NCBI GenBank assembly: GCA_021775095.1 | Contig: JAJFII010000113.1 | Span: forward strand, 1 to 33,467 | Direction: 5' to 3' | Origin: Rhodospirillales bacterium | GTDB taxonomy: Bacteria > Pseudomonadota > Alphaproteobacteria > Rhodospirillales > Casp-alpha2 | DNA length: 33,467 nt | Shown here: positions 16,101-24,781 of the stretch, piece after piece | Numbering within the stretch: position 1 is the stretch's first letter | How the letters are laid out: each line of letters begins with the position of its first letter | Notes under the pieces: model-generated | Databases searched by the model: none | What the model was told of the DNA's origin: nothing | Seen by the model: only the letters and a program-made list of their open reading frames with translations | Made by a program: the position numbers and the translations under genes

Positions 16101-17020
16101 TGGACCTGTTCACTGCCATCTTCACCGGCACCATCATCGCCGCGACACCGCTGATCTTTGCCGCCCTCGGCGAACTGGTCGTGGAAAAGTCAGGGGTTCT
16201 TAATTTGGGTATTGAAGGCATGATGCTGGTTGGCGCCGCCGTTGGCGTGTGGGTTTCCTATGTCGGTTTGCCGCTGCCTTTGGCGATCCTCTGTGCCGCG
16301 GTGGCGGGGGCCCTGGCGTCTCTGGTGTTTGGCGTATTGGCGCTAACGTTTTTGACCAATCAATATGCCGCCGGTTTGGCCCTGGCGATATTTGGCACGG
16401 GTGTTTCAGCCTATATCGGCAAGGGGTTTGGCAGCACACCCATCGATGCCTTAAAACCGTTGGTTATTCCCTTTTTGACAGATATCCCCGTGCTTGGGCC
16501 GCTGTTGTTTAATTATGATCCCTTGGTTTATCTGTCCTTTATCCTGTTTGGCCTGATCAGTTGGTTTTTGTATAAAACCAAGGCCGGACTGATTGTCAGG
16601 ACCATTGGTGAAAGCCCGGATGCTGCCCATGCAATCGGATATCCGGTAATCAAAATCCGCTACCTGGTGGTCCTGTTCGGTGGTGCCATGGCCGGTTTAG
16701 GGGGCGCCTATCTATCCATTGCCTATACTCCCTTGTGGGTCGAAAATATGACAGCAGGTAAGGGGTGGATTTCTCTTGCCCTGGTTGTTTTTGCCGCCTG
16801 GCGTCCTGCCCGGGTGCTGTTTGGTGCCTGGTTGTTTGGTGGCATGACCATCCTCCAGCTGCAGGGACAGGCCCTGGGACTGGCCCTGCCGTCGGAAGTC
16901 CTGTCCAGTTTGCCCTATATTGCGACCATTGTTGTCTTGGTGATCATTTCCCGCAATCGGCAATTTTTGGCCCTGAATTTTCCAACATCTCTGGCCAAAC
17001 CTTTTCGCCCGGCCCGTTAA
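16100..17020 (+). CDS. BMP-type ABC transporter permease 2
   Basis: This 306-residue second permease of the heterodimer has about eight to ten membrane helices. The N-terminal region ATPLIFAALGELVVEKSGV followed by LNLGIEGMMLVGA is highly typical of the second permease of purine nucleoside importers. TGATG overlap with permease 1 shows translational coupling. It is the last gene of the importer, followed by about 100 bases and a separate TetR gene. Confidence 0.94.
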   Translation: MDLFTAIFTGTIIAATPLIFAALGELVVEKSGVLNLGIEGMMLVGAAVGVWVSYVGLPLPLAILCAAVAGALASLVFGVLALTFLTNQYAAGLALAIFGTGVSAYIGKGFGSTPIDALKPLVIPFLTDIPVLGPLLFNYDPLVYLSFILFGLISWFLYKTKAGLIVRTIGESPDAAHAIGYPVIKIRYLVVLFGGAMAGLGGAYLSIAYTPLWVENMTAGKGWISLALVVFAAWRPARVLFGAWLFGGMTILQLQGQALGLALPSEVLSSLPYIATIVVLVIISRNRQFLALNFPTSLAKPFRPAR

Positions 17021-17124
17021 TCGAACGATAAAAGTAATTTATTAGGTCTTGCGATATAGAATTGAATGGTTTCTCTTTCTCCTGCCCATTCACCGATATT
17101 AATAGGGTTGGAAATAGTGACGCA

Positions 17125-17754
17125 ATGAGTAAACAAATAAAGAAGCGCAACCCGGAAGCGACCAAGCGCTCGATTTTGGAAGCCGCCATAAAGGAGTTTT
17201 CGACTTATGGTCTTGGAGGGGCGCGGGTAGATCGAATTGCGGAACGGGCCGATGCCAACAAACGGATGCTCTATCATTATTTCGGCAACAAAGATGATTT
17301 GTTTCTGGCGGCCCTGGAAAAAACCTATGCCGACATTCGAAGCGCTGAACAGGCCCTGCAGTTGGAAAACATCGATCCGGTTGATTCCATTCGCCGGCTG
17401 GTTTTATTTACCTGGGATTATTATGAGGAAAACCCGCACTTCCTGTCCCTTTTAAATAGTGAAAATTTACATAAAGCGGTTCACATAAAACGCTCAAAAC
17501 GGATCCAGCTTTTGCATTCTCCGTTCGTTGAAATGTTGCGCAGAATAATTGCAAAGGGCGAAACCCAAGGGGTCTTTCGCGCCGGCGTGGATCCGGCCCA
17601 ATTGTATGTATCCATCGCCAGCGTCTGTTATTTTTATTTCTCCAACATCCACACTCTCAGTGTCATTTTTGGTCGCGACCTGGCCGCACAGAAAGCCCGG
17701 ACCGAACGCCGCGACCATGCGGTTGATGTCATCCTCGGTTACCTGCGGGTCTGA
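17125..17754 (+). CDS. TetR/AcrR-family transcription regulator
   Basis: This 209-residue regulator has an N-terminal helix-turn-helix (TKRSILEAAIKEFSTYGL, then VDRIAERADANKRMLYHYFGNKDDLF) and a helical ligand domain resembling the TetR_C subgroup seen in RutR-like and NicS-like proteins. The ATG at 17125 was chosen; a frame open to 17062 adds 21 residues unlike the family. It lies upstream of the TTT transporter operon in the same direction. Two copies of an 18-bp palindrome lie between it and that operon, and a third precedes the enolase-superfamily gene, so it is the simplest candidate to bind them. No such palindrome was seen before its own gene. Confidence 0.92.
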   Translation: MSKQIKKRNPEATKRSILEAAIKEFSTYGLGGARVDRIAERADANKRMLYHYFGNKDDLFLAALEKTYADIRSAEQALQLENIDPVDSIRRLVLFTWDYYEENPHFLSLLNSENLHKAVHIKRSKRIQLLHSPFVEMLRRIIAKGETQGVFRAGVDPAQLYVSIASVCYFYFSNIHTLSVIFGRDLAAQKARTERRDHAVDVILGYLRV

Positions 17755-17856
17755 CCCGACGGCGTTTGCCGAAGTTGCCGGCGACCCTGTTCACTGTCAG
17801 ATTTTCAATTGTAATGGTTCTCACAGCCGCATCTTGCGGGATTTTCGCAGGTCAAA

Positions 17857-17923
17857 AATAACCAAATGGTTACTATTATCTTGACGAATTTATATTATCC
17901 TTCTAAATAACCGTTCAGTTATT
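17857..17923 (+). promoter_or_regulatory. TTT operon promoter with two 18-bp palindromic operators
   Basis: Site 1 is AATAACCAAATGGTTACT (17857-17874) and site 2 is AATAACCGTTCAGTTATT (17906-17923). Both fit AATAAC(C/T)-N4-(A/G)GTTA(T/C)T, and their centres are 49 bases apart. A plausible promoter, TTGACG (17881-17886) and TAAATA (17904-17909) with a 17-base spacer, lies between them, with site 2 covering the -10. That arrangement is typical of repression by a TetR dimer. Confidence 0.7.
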
Positions 17924-17972
17924 AAGAGCTGAACCAAATAAAACGAACTCAGGGAAAATGTAGGAGAATAAC

Positions 17973-18974
17973 ATGAGGAAATCACTTATCTTAGCTGGCG
18001 TTGCGGTTGCAGCCCTGGCATTTTCTGGCGTTGCCCAGGCCGCCTGGAAACCCAATAAACCCCTTCGTATCATCGTGCCCTGGGGCGCTGGCGGGTCAAC
18101 CGACCAACTGGTCCGCACGCTGGCAGGCGATCTGGAAGACGCGTTGGGCCAAAAGGTCGTTGTGGTAAACCAACCCGGTGGTGCCGGTGCAGTTGGCACC
18201 AAGGCGGCGTTTGACGCACCAAAAGACGGATACACGTGGACAGCAGGCGCCGCCAAGGATCTCGGCACCTATGGCGTCACCGGTGCCCTGAATACCCATT
18301 TAAAGGATTGGCACCTGTTCCTGGGCACGGTCAACTATACCCTTCTGTCGGTACATCCAGATTCCGAATTTCAGTCGGTTGACGCCATTGTCAAAGCCAT
18401 GAACGGCAATCCCAGTTCCGTAACCATTGCCACGGGCGGAATTAACTCTTCTGGTGGCGCCTCCGCAGAAGCGCTGAAAGCGGCCGCCGGCGGCGACTAT
18501 AAAATGGTCACCTACGATGGCGGTAATCCGGCCGTTAAGGCAGCCGTGTCCCATGAGACGGAAATCACCACCCAGTTGGTGGCCGAGCAATATGAAATGT
18601 TGCGCGCCAAAAAACTTAAACCCCTGGCCGCCTTTACACCCACTGCGGTGTCGCTCCCTGGTATTGGTGATATCCCGTCGATTACCCAGTTTTTGCCGAA
18701 GGCAAAAGTCGGTGCCGTTAATTTTGGCATTTGGGCACCTAAGGGAATTCCCCAGGACGTTGTCGATACCATGACGGAAATTTGGAACACAAAAATCAAG
18801 TCGTCTGAGCGGCTGGCAAAATACGCGGCTTCCAAGGGTCTTGGTGTGAACGTTGTTTCCGGAGATATGGCCTATCAACAGGCGTTCCCGACAACCCAGA
18901 TCAATGCCTGGCAAATCCACGATGGGGGAAAGTCTAAGGTAAGCCCCGATTCAATCGGCATTCCCCGCCCTTAG
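17973..18974 (+). CDS. TTT (tripartite tricarboxylate-type) transporter substrate-binding protein, TctC-like
   Basis: This 333-residue periplasmic receptor has a Sec signal peptide (MRKSLILAGVAVAALAF..., cleavage near AQA-AW). The mature start KPLRIIVPWGAGGSTDQLVRTLA is the family hallmark, and NQPGGAGAVGTKAAFDAPKDGYT matches the second conserved block. TctC-like proteins bind carboxylates such as citrate or aromatic acids through backbone and water contacts, so the ligand cannot be read directly. A ribosome binding site (GTAGGAG) precedes it. A stem-loop overlaps its stop codon. Confidence 0.92.
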   Translation: MRKSLILAGVAVAALAFSGVAQAAWKPNKPLRIIVPWGAGGSTDQLVRTLAGDLEDALGQKVVVVNQPGGAGAVGTKAAFDAPKDGYTWTAGAAKDLGTYGVTGALNTHLKDWHLFLGTVNYTLLSVHPDSEFQSVDAIVKAMNGNPSSVTIATGGINSSGGASAEALKAAAGGDYKMVTYDGGNPAVKAAVSHETEITTQLVAEQYEMLRAKKLKPLAAFTPTAVSLPGIGDIPSITQFLPKAKVGAVNFGIWAPKGIPQDVVDTMTEIWNTKIKSSERLAKYAASKGLGVNVVSGDMAYQQAFPTTQINAWQIHDGGKSKVSPDSIGIPRP

Positions 18975-18985
18975 GGGATCTTTTT
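18962..18985 (+). terminator. stem-loop with T-run at the stop of the TctC-like gene
   Basis: TCCCC (18962-18966) and GGGGA (18974-18978) pair around a 7-base loop and are followed by TCTTTTTG. The stem is short, and the tctB-like gene lies just downstream, so partial termination (attenuation) is more likely than a full stop. Confidence 0.55.
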
Positions 18986-19058
18986 GTTTGTAAAGGATAT
19001 GGCAGGCGGAACCTTCCGTCCGCCGGATCTTTTTCAGGCCGAAATCTGGAGAGTTGAT

Positions 19059-19673
19059 ATGTCGAGAACGCTGATGCCGAGGGCTGATTTTCTGTCGTCG
19101 CTCGTGTTTTTTGTCCTTGGAATCTATATGGTGATGGAAGGCATCGCAATGCCCGGTGCCGGCGGTTTTATCGAGGTTGGCGGCGAACCGGGAAAAGTAC
19201 CTATTCTTCTCGGTGTGATCATCGTCTTTTTCTCGGTTATTCTGCTGTTCAGATCTATTTCCGAACAGGGGTACAAGCTCACCCAAAAACCTGCGCAAGA
19301 GGTTGCCGAACCCACCGGCGCCCTGCGCTCAGCCCTGACCGCCGCCGGATGCAGTTTTTATGCGGTCGGATTGTTAGGGGCCAGCATTGCCGGTCACGAT
19401 GTGATGTATCACGAAGCAACCGCGCTTTTTATTTTTTTGTTCATTGTCGGATTTGAATGGCAATCGGCGCCGGAACTCGGTGCCGGTCGATGGTCTTGGT
19501 TGCAAAACAAAATGCCGGTTGTGGCGTCCACCCTGCAGGCGCTTTTTGGCTTCCTGTCGGCCGATCGGGCACCGTTGGTCTGGGTTATCGTGTCGGCGCT
19601 TGTGCAAGCGGTGCTGGTCACTTGGGCAGTAACCTATTTGTTCGAACAAGAATTTTACGTGAAATTGCCTTAA
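19059..19673 (+). CDS. TTT transporter small membrane subunit, TctB-like
   Basis: This 204-residue membrane protein has about four helices, in the order expected for the small subunit of a TctABC transporter (SSLVFFVLGIYMVMEGIAMP, then PILLGVIIVFFSVILLFRS). The ATG at 19059 is preferred because GGAGAG lies 5 bases upstream; the frame is open to 18984 but that addition is charged and would overlap the attenuator. TctB proteins are poorly conserved, so the call leans on position between the TctC- and TctA-like genes. Confidence 0.85.
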   Translation: MSRTLMPRADFLSSLVFFVLGIYMVMEGIAMPGAGGFIEVGGEPGKVPILLGVIIVFFSVILLFRSISEQGYKLTQKPAQEVAEPTGALRSALTAAGCSFYAVGLLGASIAGHDVMYHEATALFIFLFIVGFEWQSAPELGAGRWSWLQNKMPVVASTLQALFGFLSADRAPLVWVIVSALVQAVLVTWAVTYLFEQEFYVKLP

Positions 19674-19683
19674 GTGGTGCCCG

Positions 19684-21279
19684 ATGATTGAGACTTTTTC
19701 AGCCTTCCTGTCTTATTTCGCCACAACCTTTGGCTTGATCGGTGTGGCCGTCGTGAAATTTTCCAGTTTCGAAATGCTGATCTATGTGGGGGGAGGCACA
19801 CTGCTCGGTATCGCCATTGGAATGCTGCCGGGCCTGACGGCAACCATGGGGGTCGCGCTGCTGACCACGTTAACCTACCGGATGGATCACGACGATGCCC
19901 TGATGATTCTCATCTGTCTTTATGTCGGGGCCATTTACGGTGGATCGCGCAGCGCCATTTTGCTTAATATACCGGGGACACCGGCAAACGCCGCAACAAC
20001 CCTCGATGGATATCCTCTGGCTCTGGCTGGCCGGGCCGGTCCGGCCATGGGCGTCGCCACAACCGGGTCCTTTCTGGGGACCGTCATCGGGATGTTTTTT
20101 CTGGCGACAATCGCCCCGATTCTGGCTGATTATGCCCTGCAGTTTCAAACCCACGAGTTTTTGTGGCTGGCTATTTTCGGCGTCCTCATTGCCGGTCAGT
20201 TGACCGCTCTGGATGATCCCTTGAAGGGCTGGATTGCCGGTTTCCTCGGCCTGTCCGTGGCCATGGTCGGCCAGGAAGGCCTGTATATGACGGATCGCTT
20301 CACCTACGGGTTTACGGAAATGCAGGGGGGAATCGGCCTGATCCCGGCAATGGTTGGTGCGTTCGGGTTTTCGGAAGTAATTTCCGTCATGTATACACGC
20401 CGGGCCGTTGTGGTAAAGGCCCGGGCCCGCCTGCGCGATGTCATCCCACGTTTTGGCGACGTCTTCAAATACAAACGAACGATCTTCCGCTCCGGCGTCC
20501 TCGGCACGCTGATCGGTGTCATTCCCGGTGTCGGCGAAGATATTGGGGCTTGGGTGTCCTATGCAGCGGCGCGACGGGTATCAAAGGAAAAACAGAAATT
20601 CGGCAAGGGCTCCATCGAGGGGCTTATGGCTGCCGAAACGGGAAACAGTGCTGCGCCTCCCGGTGCACTGATCCCCGTCCTTACATTGGGGATCCCGGGC
20701 TCTGCACCGGCCGCCGTGTTGTTGGCAGCCATGGTCATCCATGGCGTCCAGCCGGGACCCATGATCATGATTGAATCACCGAGTTTCGTTTATGAAGTTG
20801 TCGTCATGATGCTTTGGGCGGCGGTCGCGATCCTGATCCTAGGTATTCTTATGACGCCGGCTCTCCTGAAAATTTTGTCGGTCAGACGCGAACGCCTGAT
20901 GCCTGTGGTTTTTGTGCTCTGCGTGATCGGCAGTTATGCCATTCAACAACGGATGTTCGACGTCTGGGTCATGGTCATCTTTGGGGTCCTTGGTTTTGGT
21001 CTGCGGCAAATGAATTACCCGATGGCACCATTGGTCCTGGGAATCGTATTGGGTGATATCTTCGACAAGAGTTTCCGCCGCTCCTGGGTTATCCATGATG
21101 GTGACTTTATGTTTTATTTCACGCGCCCCATTTCTGTTGTCCTGATGGCCATGTGTCTGTTCACCCTGCTTATGAGTTTCAAACCGACCCGGTCCATAAT
21201 CACGGATTTATGGACACACCTTGTGAGTCCCTTCAGAGGCCTGAAACAGCGATTATTTGCTCAGAGGAAAGATCCATGA
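19684..21279 (+). CDS. TTT transporter large membrane subunit, TctA-like
   Basis: This 531-residue membrane protein has about 11-12 helices and carries the carboxylate by a sodium or proton gradient. Conserved family blocks are present: GIAIGMLPGLTATMGVALL near residue 40, GGSRSAILLNIPGTPANAA near 85, GVIPGVGEDIGAWVSYAAAR near 280, and PGALIPVLTLGIPGSAPAAV near 325. Length and motifs are normal. Its TGA overlaps the ATG of the cupin gene (ATGA), so the cupin is in the same operon. Confidence 0.95.
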   Translation: MIETFSAFLSYFATTFGLIGVAVVKFSSFEMLIYVGGGTLLGIAIGMLPGLTATMGVALLTTLTYRMDHDDALMILICLYVGAIYGGSRSAILLNIPGTPANAATTLDGYPLALAGRAGPAMGVATTGSFLGTVIGMFFLATIAPILADYALQFQTHEFLWLAIFGVLIAGQLTALDDPLKGWIAGFLGLSVAMVGQEGLYMTDRFTYGFTEMQGGIGLIPAMVGAFGFSEVISVMYTRRAVVVKARARLRDVIPRFGDVFKYKRTIFRSGVLGTLIGVIPGVGEDIGAWVSYAAARRVSKEKQKFGKGSIEGLMAAETGNSAAPPGALIPVLTLGIPGSAPAAVLLAAMVIHGVQPGPMIMIESPSFVYEVVVMMLWAAVAILILGILMTPALLKILSVRRERLMPVVFVLCVIGSYAIQQRMFDVWVMVIFGVLGFGLRQMNYPMAPLVLGIVLGDIFDKSFRRSWVIHDGDFMFYFTRPISVVLMAMCLFTLLMSFKPTRSIITDLWTHLVSPFRGLKQRLFAQRKDP

Positions 21280-21995
21280 ACGCACCCCTGTTAGGAGGCA
21301 TCGGTCTTACTCATTTAAGTGTATATCAGGACCAGGCCGGGCCAGATGGCGTTCACGCAGGATGTGCCCACATCCACGCGTTGACCCCGGAAGCCTATTT
21401 TGGCGTGTCCGGCGAAGGTGCCATCGAATTACATGATCTGCAGACGGGTTTTCGGCGACTGCCTATCAGCAAAGGAACTTTTATCCAGTTTCAACCGGGA
21501 ACCCTGCATCGGTCCGTAAGCACCAATCATCTGGAAGTTTTGGCGATCATGGGTAATGGCGGATTGGCGGAACGGGGCGACGCGCGCATCTATTTTGGCA
21601 AGGACGTTGATGCCAACCCCGATGCCTATGAACGTCTGCGTGGCCTTGGCCAGACGGGCATTCAGGGGGCGATGGCGCGGCGCGATGTTTCAGCCCTTGC
21701 CTATCGAAACCTCATGGCCCTGTGGCACGGCGATCCGGCTGCCTATTTCGCCGAGCTCAAGCGGTTCATGACGGTTCATAACAGGGCGATCGCCGACAAA
21801 GTCGAGGCCTTTAAATCGGCGATCGACGCGGGACCGGTTGCTGTCGGTGAACGGGCGCTGGCGGCACTGGCCGGATTGCAGACGGAGATCGGGCCAACAC
21901 CGTCGCACGTTGCCGGTGCCGATGTTCAGGGGATAGAGGTCACTTTGGGGATGTGTGGGCGGCTGCGCCAAATCGAACAGTTAAAGACACTTTAG
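21276..21995 (+). CDS. cupin-domain protein
   Basis: This 239-residue protein has a single cupin barrel in its N-terminal half: CAHIHALTPEAYFGVSGEG (His, His and Glu metal ligands) and FIQFQPGTLHRSV (last His). The C-terminal half is helical and unfamiliar. The ATG at 21276 overlaps the TctA-like stop and follows AGAGGAAA, which decides the start against a longer frame in the coding sequence upstream. Such cupins include sugar isomerases, epimerases and dioxygenases. Coupling to a transporter suggests it acts early on the imported compound. The exact reaction is unknown. Confidence 0.85.
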   Translation: MNAPLLGGIGLTHLSVYQDQAGPDGVHAGCAHIHALTPEAYFGVSGEGAIELHDLQTGFRRLPISKGTFIQFQPGTLHRSVSTNHLEVLAIMGNGGLAERGDARIYFGKDVDANPDAYERLRGLGQTGIQGAMARRDVSALAYRNLMALWHGDPAAYFAELKRFMTVHNRAIADKVEAFKSAIDAGPVAVGERALAALAGLQTEIGPTPSHVAGADVQGIEVTLGMCGRLRQIEQLKTL

Positions 21996-22050
21996 CAGGC
22001 ATGGGACGGGTGTTTTGACTTGATTGGACCTTTCGGTTCGGCTAAAAATA

Positions 22051-22068
22051 AATAACTGTATGGTTACT
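22051..22068. promoter_or_regulatory. third copy of the 18-bp TetR-type operator, before the enolase-superfamily gene
   Basis: AATAACTGTATGGTTACT has the same arms and 4-base centre as the two sites before the TTT operon. It follows a possible promoter (TTGATT 22020-22025, TAAAAA 22043-22048, 17-base spacer), so it would sit at the transcription start and block it. The coding start at 22088 is 19 bases further on. Confidence 0.7.
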
Positions 22069-22087
22069 TAGTGATGGATATGAAAAA

Positions 22088-23560
22088 TTGACTTCAAACC
22101 AGGCCACTGCAGATCTTAAGTCGGATGACGCCGCACCCAAGCTCCGGGTCACGGAAATCGATCTGTTCGAGCGCGACGTCACGTTGCGTCTGCCGTTTCG
22201 ATTTGGCGTCGTCACCCTGACGCAAGCGCCGCAGGCGTTTGTCCGCTGTCGGGTGCAAATGGCGGACGGACGGGAAGGTTGGGGGCTGGCCGCCGAAATT
22301 GTCGTGCCGAAATGGTTCGATAAAACCCCCGGCTTAAGTAATGAAGACAATATTGATCAACTGCGCAAAGCCCTGCACCTTTACGCGAAAGCGATCTTGG
22401 GCAACGGTTCGCGCACGGCCTTTGGCCATTATGCGTCGCTTTACAAAGAACATCTCGAAGTGTCGGCCGCAGTTGGCCTGAACGCCCTTACCGCCAGCTA
22501 CGGCCCCGCGCTCATTGATCGTGCGGTTATGGACGCCCTGTGCCGCATAGAAAATTTGTCCCTGGCCCAGTCCGTGCAGGCCAACCGTCCCGGAATTCAA
22601 CCACAAATCCTGTTGAAGGAATTCGGTGGATTTCAAATGGATCGTTTTTTAAGCAGGCTGTCTCCAGCCAGTGATCTCTATGCGCGCCATACCATCGGTA
22701 TGGTCGATCCGTTAACCGCAGGCGACCAATCTTGCGATGACCGGTTGGACGATGGATTGCCGGAAACCCTGGAAGAAGTCATACAAATCTATGGCTATCG
22801 TTATTTTAAAATAAAAGTCGGCGGGGATTTAAAATCAGACATGGCGCGCTTGCAACAGATCGCGGCGGTGCTTGATCGATCCAAGGCCCCGTACAAAGCG
22901 ACCTTTGATGGCAACGAACAATATGACAATGTTGATCGAGTGATCGAGCTGTTGTCGGCGATGCGGGCGGAACCCACGCTGACCCGGTTAATGGACTCCA
23001 TTGTCCTGGTTGAGCAGCCCATTCGGCGGTCCGAGGCCCTGGCCCGGGACGTCTCCGTCCTGGCCGGCCAGTTTCCCGTTATTATTGACGAATCAGACGA
23101 AAACCTGGACGCTTTTGCCCGCGCCCGCGACAGGGGTTATGGCGGCGTATCGTCAAAAAACTGTAAGGGTTTTTATAAGTCGCTGATTAACCTGGCGCGT
23201 TGTGAAATGTGGCGCCAGGAAGACAGCAAACCCTATTTTATGAGTGCCGAAGATCTGACATGTCAGGCGGGAATCGCGGTGCAGCAGGATCTGGCCCTGG
23301 TCGCCCTGCTGGGATTGCGTCATGTGGAAAGAAACGGCCATCATTATGTAAAGGGCATGGCCAGCGCCGGTGCGGCGGAGCAGGGCCGATTTATGGCTGC
23401 CCATCCTGACCTCTATCGGCGCATCGACGGCCAGGTCTGCACCCATGTTGTCGCGGGCAAACTGTCCATTAAATCACTGCAGTGCCCCGGCTTTGGGGTT
23501 GCTGCCGAACCAGACTGGGAAACCATGGCACCCATGGCACCCGTGAACAGACTCTCTTAG
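22088..23560 (+). CDS. enolase-superfamily enzyme (mandelate racemase / muconate lactonizing type)
   Basis: This 490-residue enzyme should abstract the proton alpha to a carboxylate using Mg2+, for example as an acid-sugar dehydratase, racemase or cycloisomerase. Residues that fit the MLE-type site are Lys241-x-Lys243 (YFKIKVGGD), metal ligands Asp274 (FDGN), Glu309 (VEQPI) and Asp334 (IDESDE), and a Lys at 357 or 360 (SSKNCKG). The mandelate racemase His-Asp dyad is not evident. It is longer than the usual 360-400 residues, with extra sequence before the barrel Lys. The start is a TTG; no in-frame ATG fits. It heads a run of catabolic genes under a palindromic operator. Confidence 0.85.
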   Translation: MTSNQATADLKSDDAAPKLRVTEIDLFERDVTLRLPFRFGVVTLTQAPQAFVRCRVQMADGREGWGLAAEIVVPKWFDKTPGLSNEDNIDQLRKALHLYAKAILGNGSRTAFGHYASLYKEHLEVSAAVGLNALTASYGPALIDRAVMDALCRIENLSLAQSVQANRPGIQPQILLKEFGGFQMDRFLSRLSPASDLYARHTIGMVDPLTAGDQSCDDRLDDGLPETLEEVIQIYGYRYFKIKVGGDLKSDMARLQQIAAVLDRSKAPYKATFDGNEQYDNVDRVIELLSAMRAEPTLTRLMDSIVLVEQPIRRSEALARDVSVLAGQFPVIIDESDENLDAFARARDRGYGGVSSKNCKGFYKSLINLARCEMWRQEDSKPYFMSAEDLTCQAGIAVQQDLALVALLGLRHVERNGHHYVKGMASAGAAEQGRFMAAHPDLYRRIDGQVCTHVVAGKLSIKSLQCPGFGVAAEPDWETMAPMAPVNRLS

Positions 23561-23578
23561 GATAAAAGGAAACACCGA

Positions 23579-24730
23579 ATGGCTGAACATCGACTGGGAA
23601 TAATTATGCATGGCGTCACCGGCCGAATGGGGACAAACCAGCACCTGATTCGATCCCTCCTGGAGATCCGCGCGCAGGGCGGTGTGGTCCTGTCCAATGA
23701 TGACCGGGTGATCGTCGATCCGATCCTGGTCGGTCGAAACGCCGATAAGCTGGAACGTTTAGCGAAAACTCATAATGTAAAACGCTGGACCACGGATGTC
23801 GATGCGGCTCTTGCCAATAAGGACGACCGTCTGTTTTTCGATGCGGCATCGACCCAATTGCGGGCCGGGCTATTAAAAAAAGCCATTGATGCGGGCAAGG
23901 ATATTTATTGTGAAAAACCCATTGCCGAAACTTTGGACGTGGCCATGGATCTGGCCCGGTATGCCAATGACCGGGGTGCCAAAAACGGCGTCGTTCATGA
24001 CAAACTTTCCTTGCCCGGGTTGCTCAAGTTAAAGGCCCTGCGGGATAACGGATTTTTTGGCGACATATTGTCGGTGCGGGGCGAGTTTGGTTATTGGGTG
24101 TTCGAGGGTAATTGGCAGGAGGCCCAGCGCCCCAGTTGGAATTACCGCAAATCCGATGGCGGCGGCATTATTTTGGATATGTTATGCCACTGGCGTTATG
24201 TCTTGGACCATACTTTCGCCCCGGTAAAATCCGTCAGTTGCCTGGGTGCCACACATATCCCAAAACGCTGGGACGAAAAGGGTAAACCCTATGACGCCGA
24301 CTGCGACGATGCAGCCTATACAACCTTCGAGCTGGAAGGCGGCATTATTGTCCAGATGAACAGCTCCTGGTGTACCCGGGTGCACCGCGATGATTTGCTG
24401 ACCCTGCATGTGGACGGAACCCATGGATCTGCTGTTGCCGGTCTGCAAAAATGTAAAACCCAGGCGCGGGTAAATACACCAAAACCGGTCTGGAATCCGG
24501 ATGTACTACAGGCCATGAATTTTTATGACGACTGGGCTGAAGTCCCTGATAACCGAATTTATGATAATGGATTCAAGGTCCAGTGGGAAAACTTCATACG
24601 TCATCTGTATGATGGCACACCTTGGACCTACGATCTTTTGTCGGGCGCAAAAGGTGTGCAATTGGCTGAGCTTGGTCTGCAAAGCTGGGCCGAACGGCGC
24701 TGGATCGATATCCCGAATTTGACCCTGTAG
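23579..24730 (+). CDS. Gfo/Idh/MocA-type NAD(P)-dependent oxidoreductase
   Basis: This 383-residue enzyme likely oxidises or reduces a sugar, polyol or related hydroxyl with NAD(P). The N-terminal Rossmann motif is HGVTGRMG (residues 11-18), which is more like the DapB dihydrodipicolinate reductase motif than the usual GxGxxG of MocA proteins. The catalytic EKP motif (Glu112-Lys113-Pro114, YCEKPIAET) and a GGGIILDMLCHW segment with the conserved Asp and His are classic Gfo/Idh/MocA. AAGGAAA lies 7 bases before the ATG. It lies 18 bases after the enolase-superfamily gene and precedes a DapA-like gene, so it should act in the same pathway. Confidence 0.92.
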   Translation: MAEHRLGIIMHGVTGRMGTNQHLIRSLLEIRAQGGVVLSNDDRVIVDPILVGRNADKLERLAKTHNVKRWTTDVDAALANKDDRLFFDAASTQLRAGLLKKAIDAGKDIYCEKPIAETLDVAMDLARYANDRGAKNGVVHDKLSLPGLLKLKALRDNGFFGDILSVRGEFGYWVFEGNWQEAQRPSWNYRKSDGGGIILDMLCHWRYVLDHTFAPVKSVSCLGATHIPKRWDEKGKPYDADCDDAAYTTFELEGGIIVQMNSSWCTRVHRDDLLTLHVDGTHGSAVAGLQKCKTQARVNTPKPVWNPDVLQAMNFYDDWAEVPDNRIYDNGFKVQWENFIRHLYDGTPWTYDLLSGAKGVQLAELGLQSWAERRWIDIPNLTL

Positions 24731-24781
24731 GACCCGGTATTTCAAGAACCGATAACCCAACCGCACGAGGTAACCAAGATC

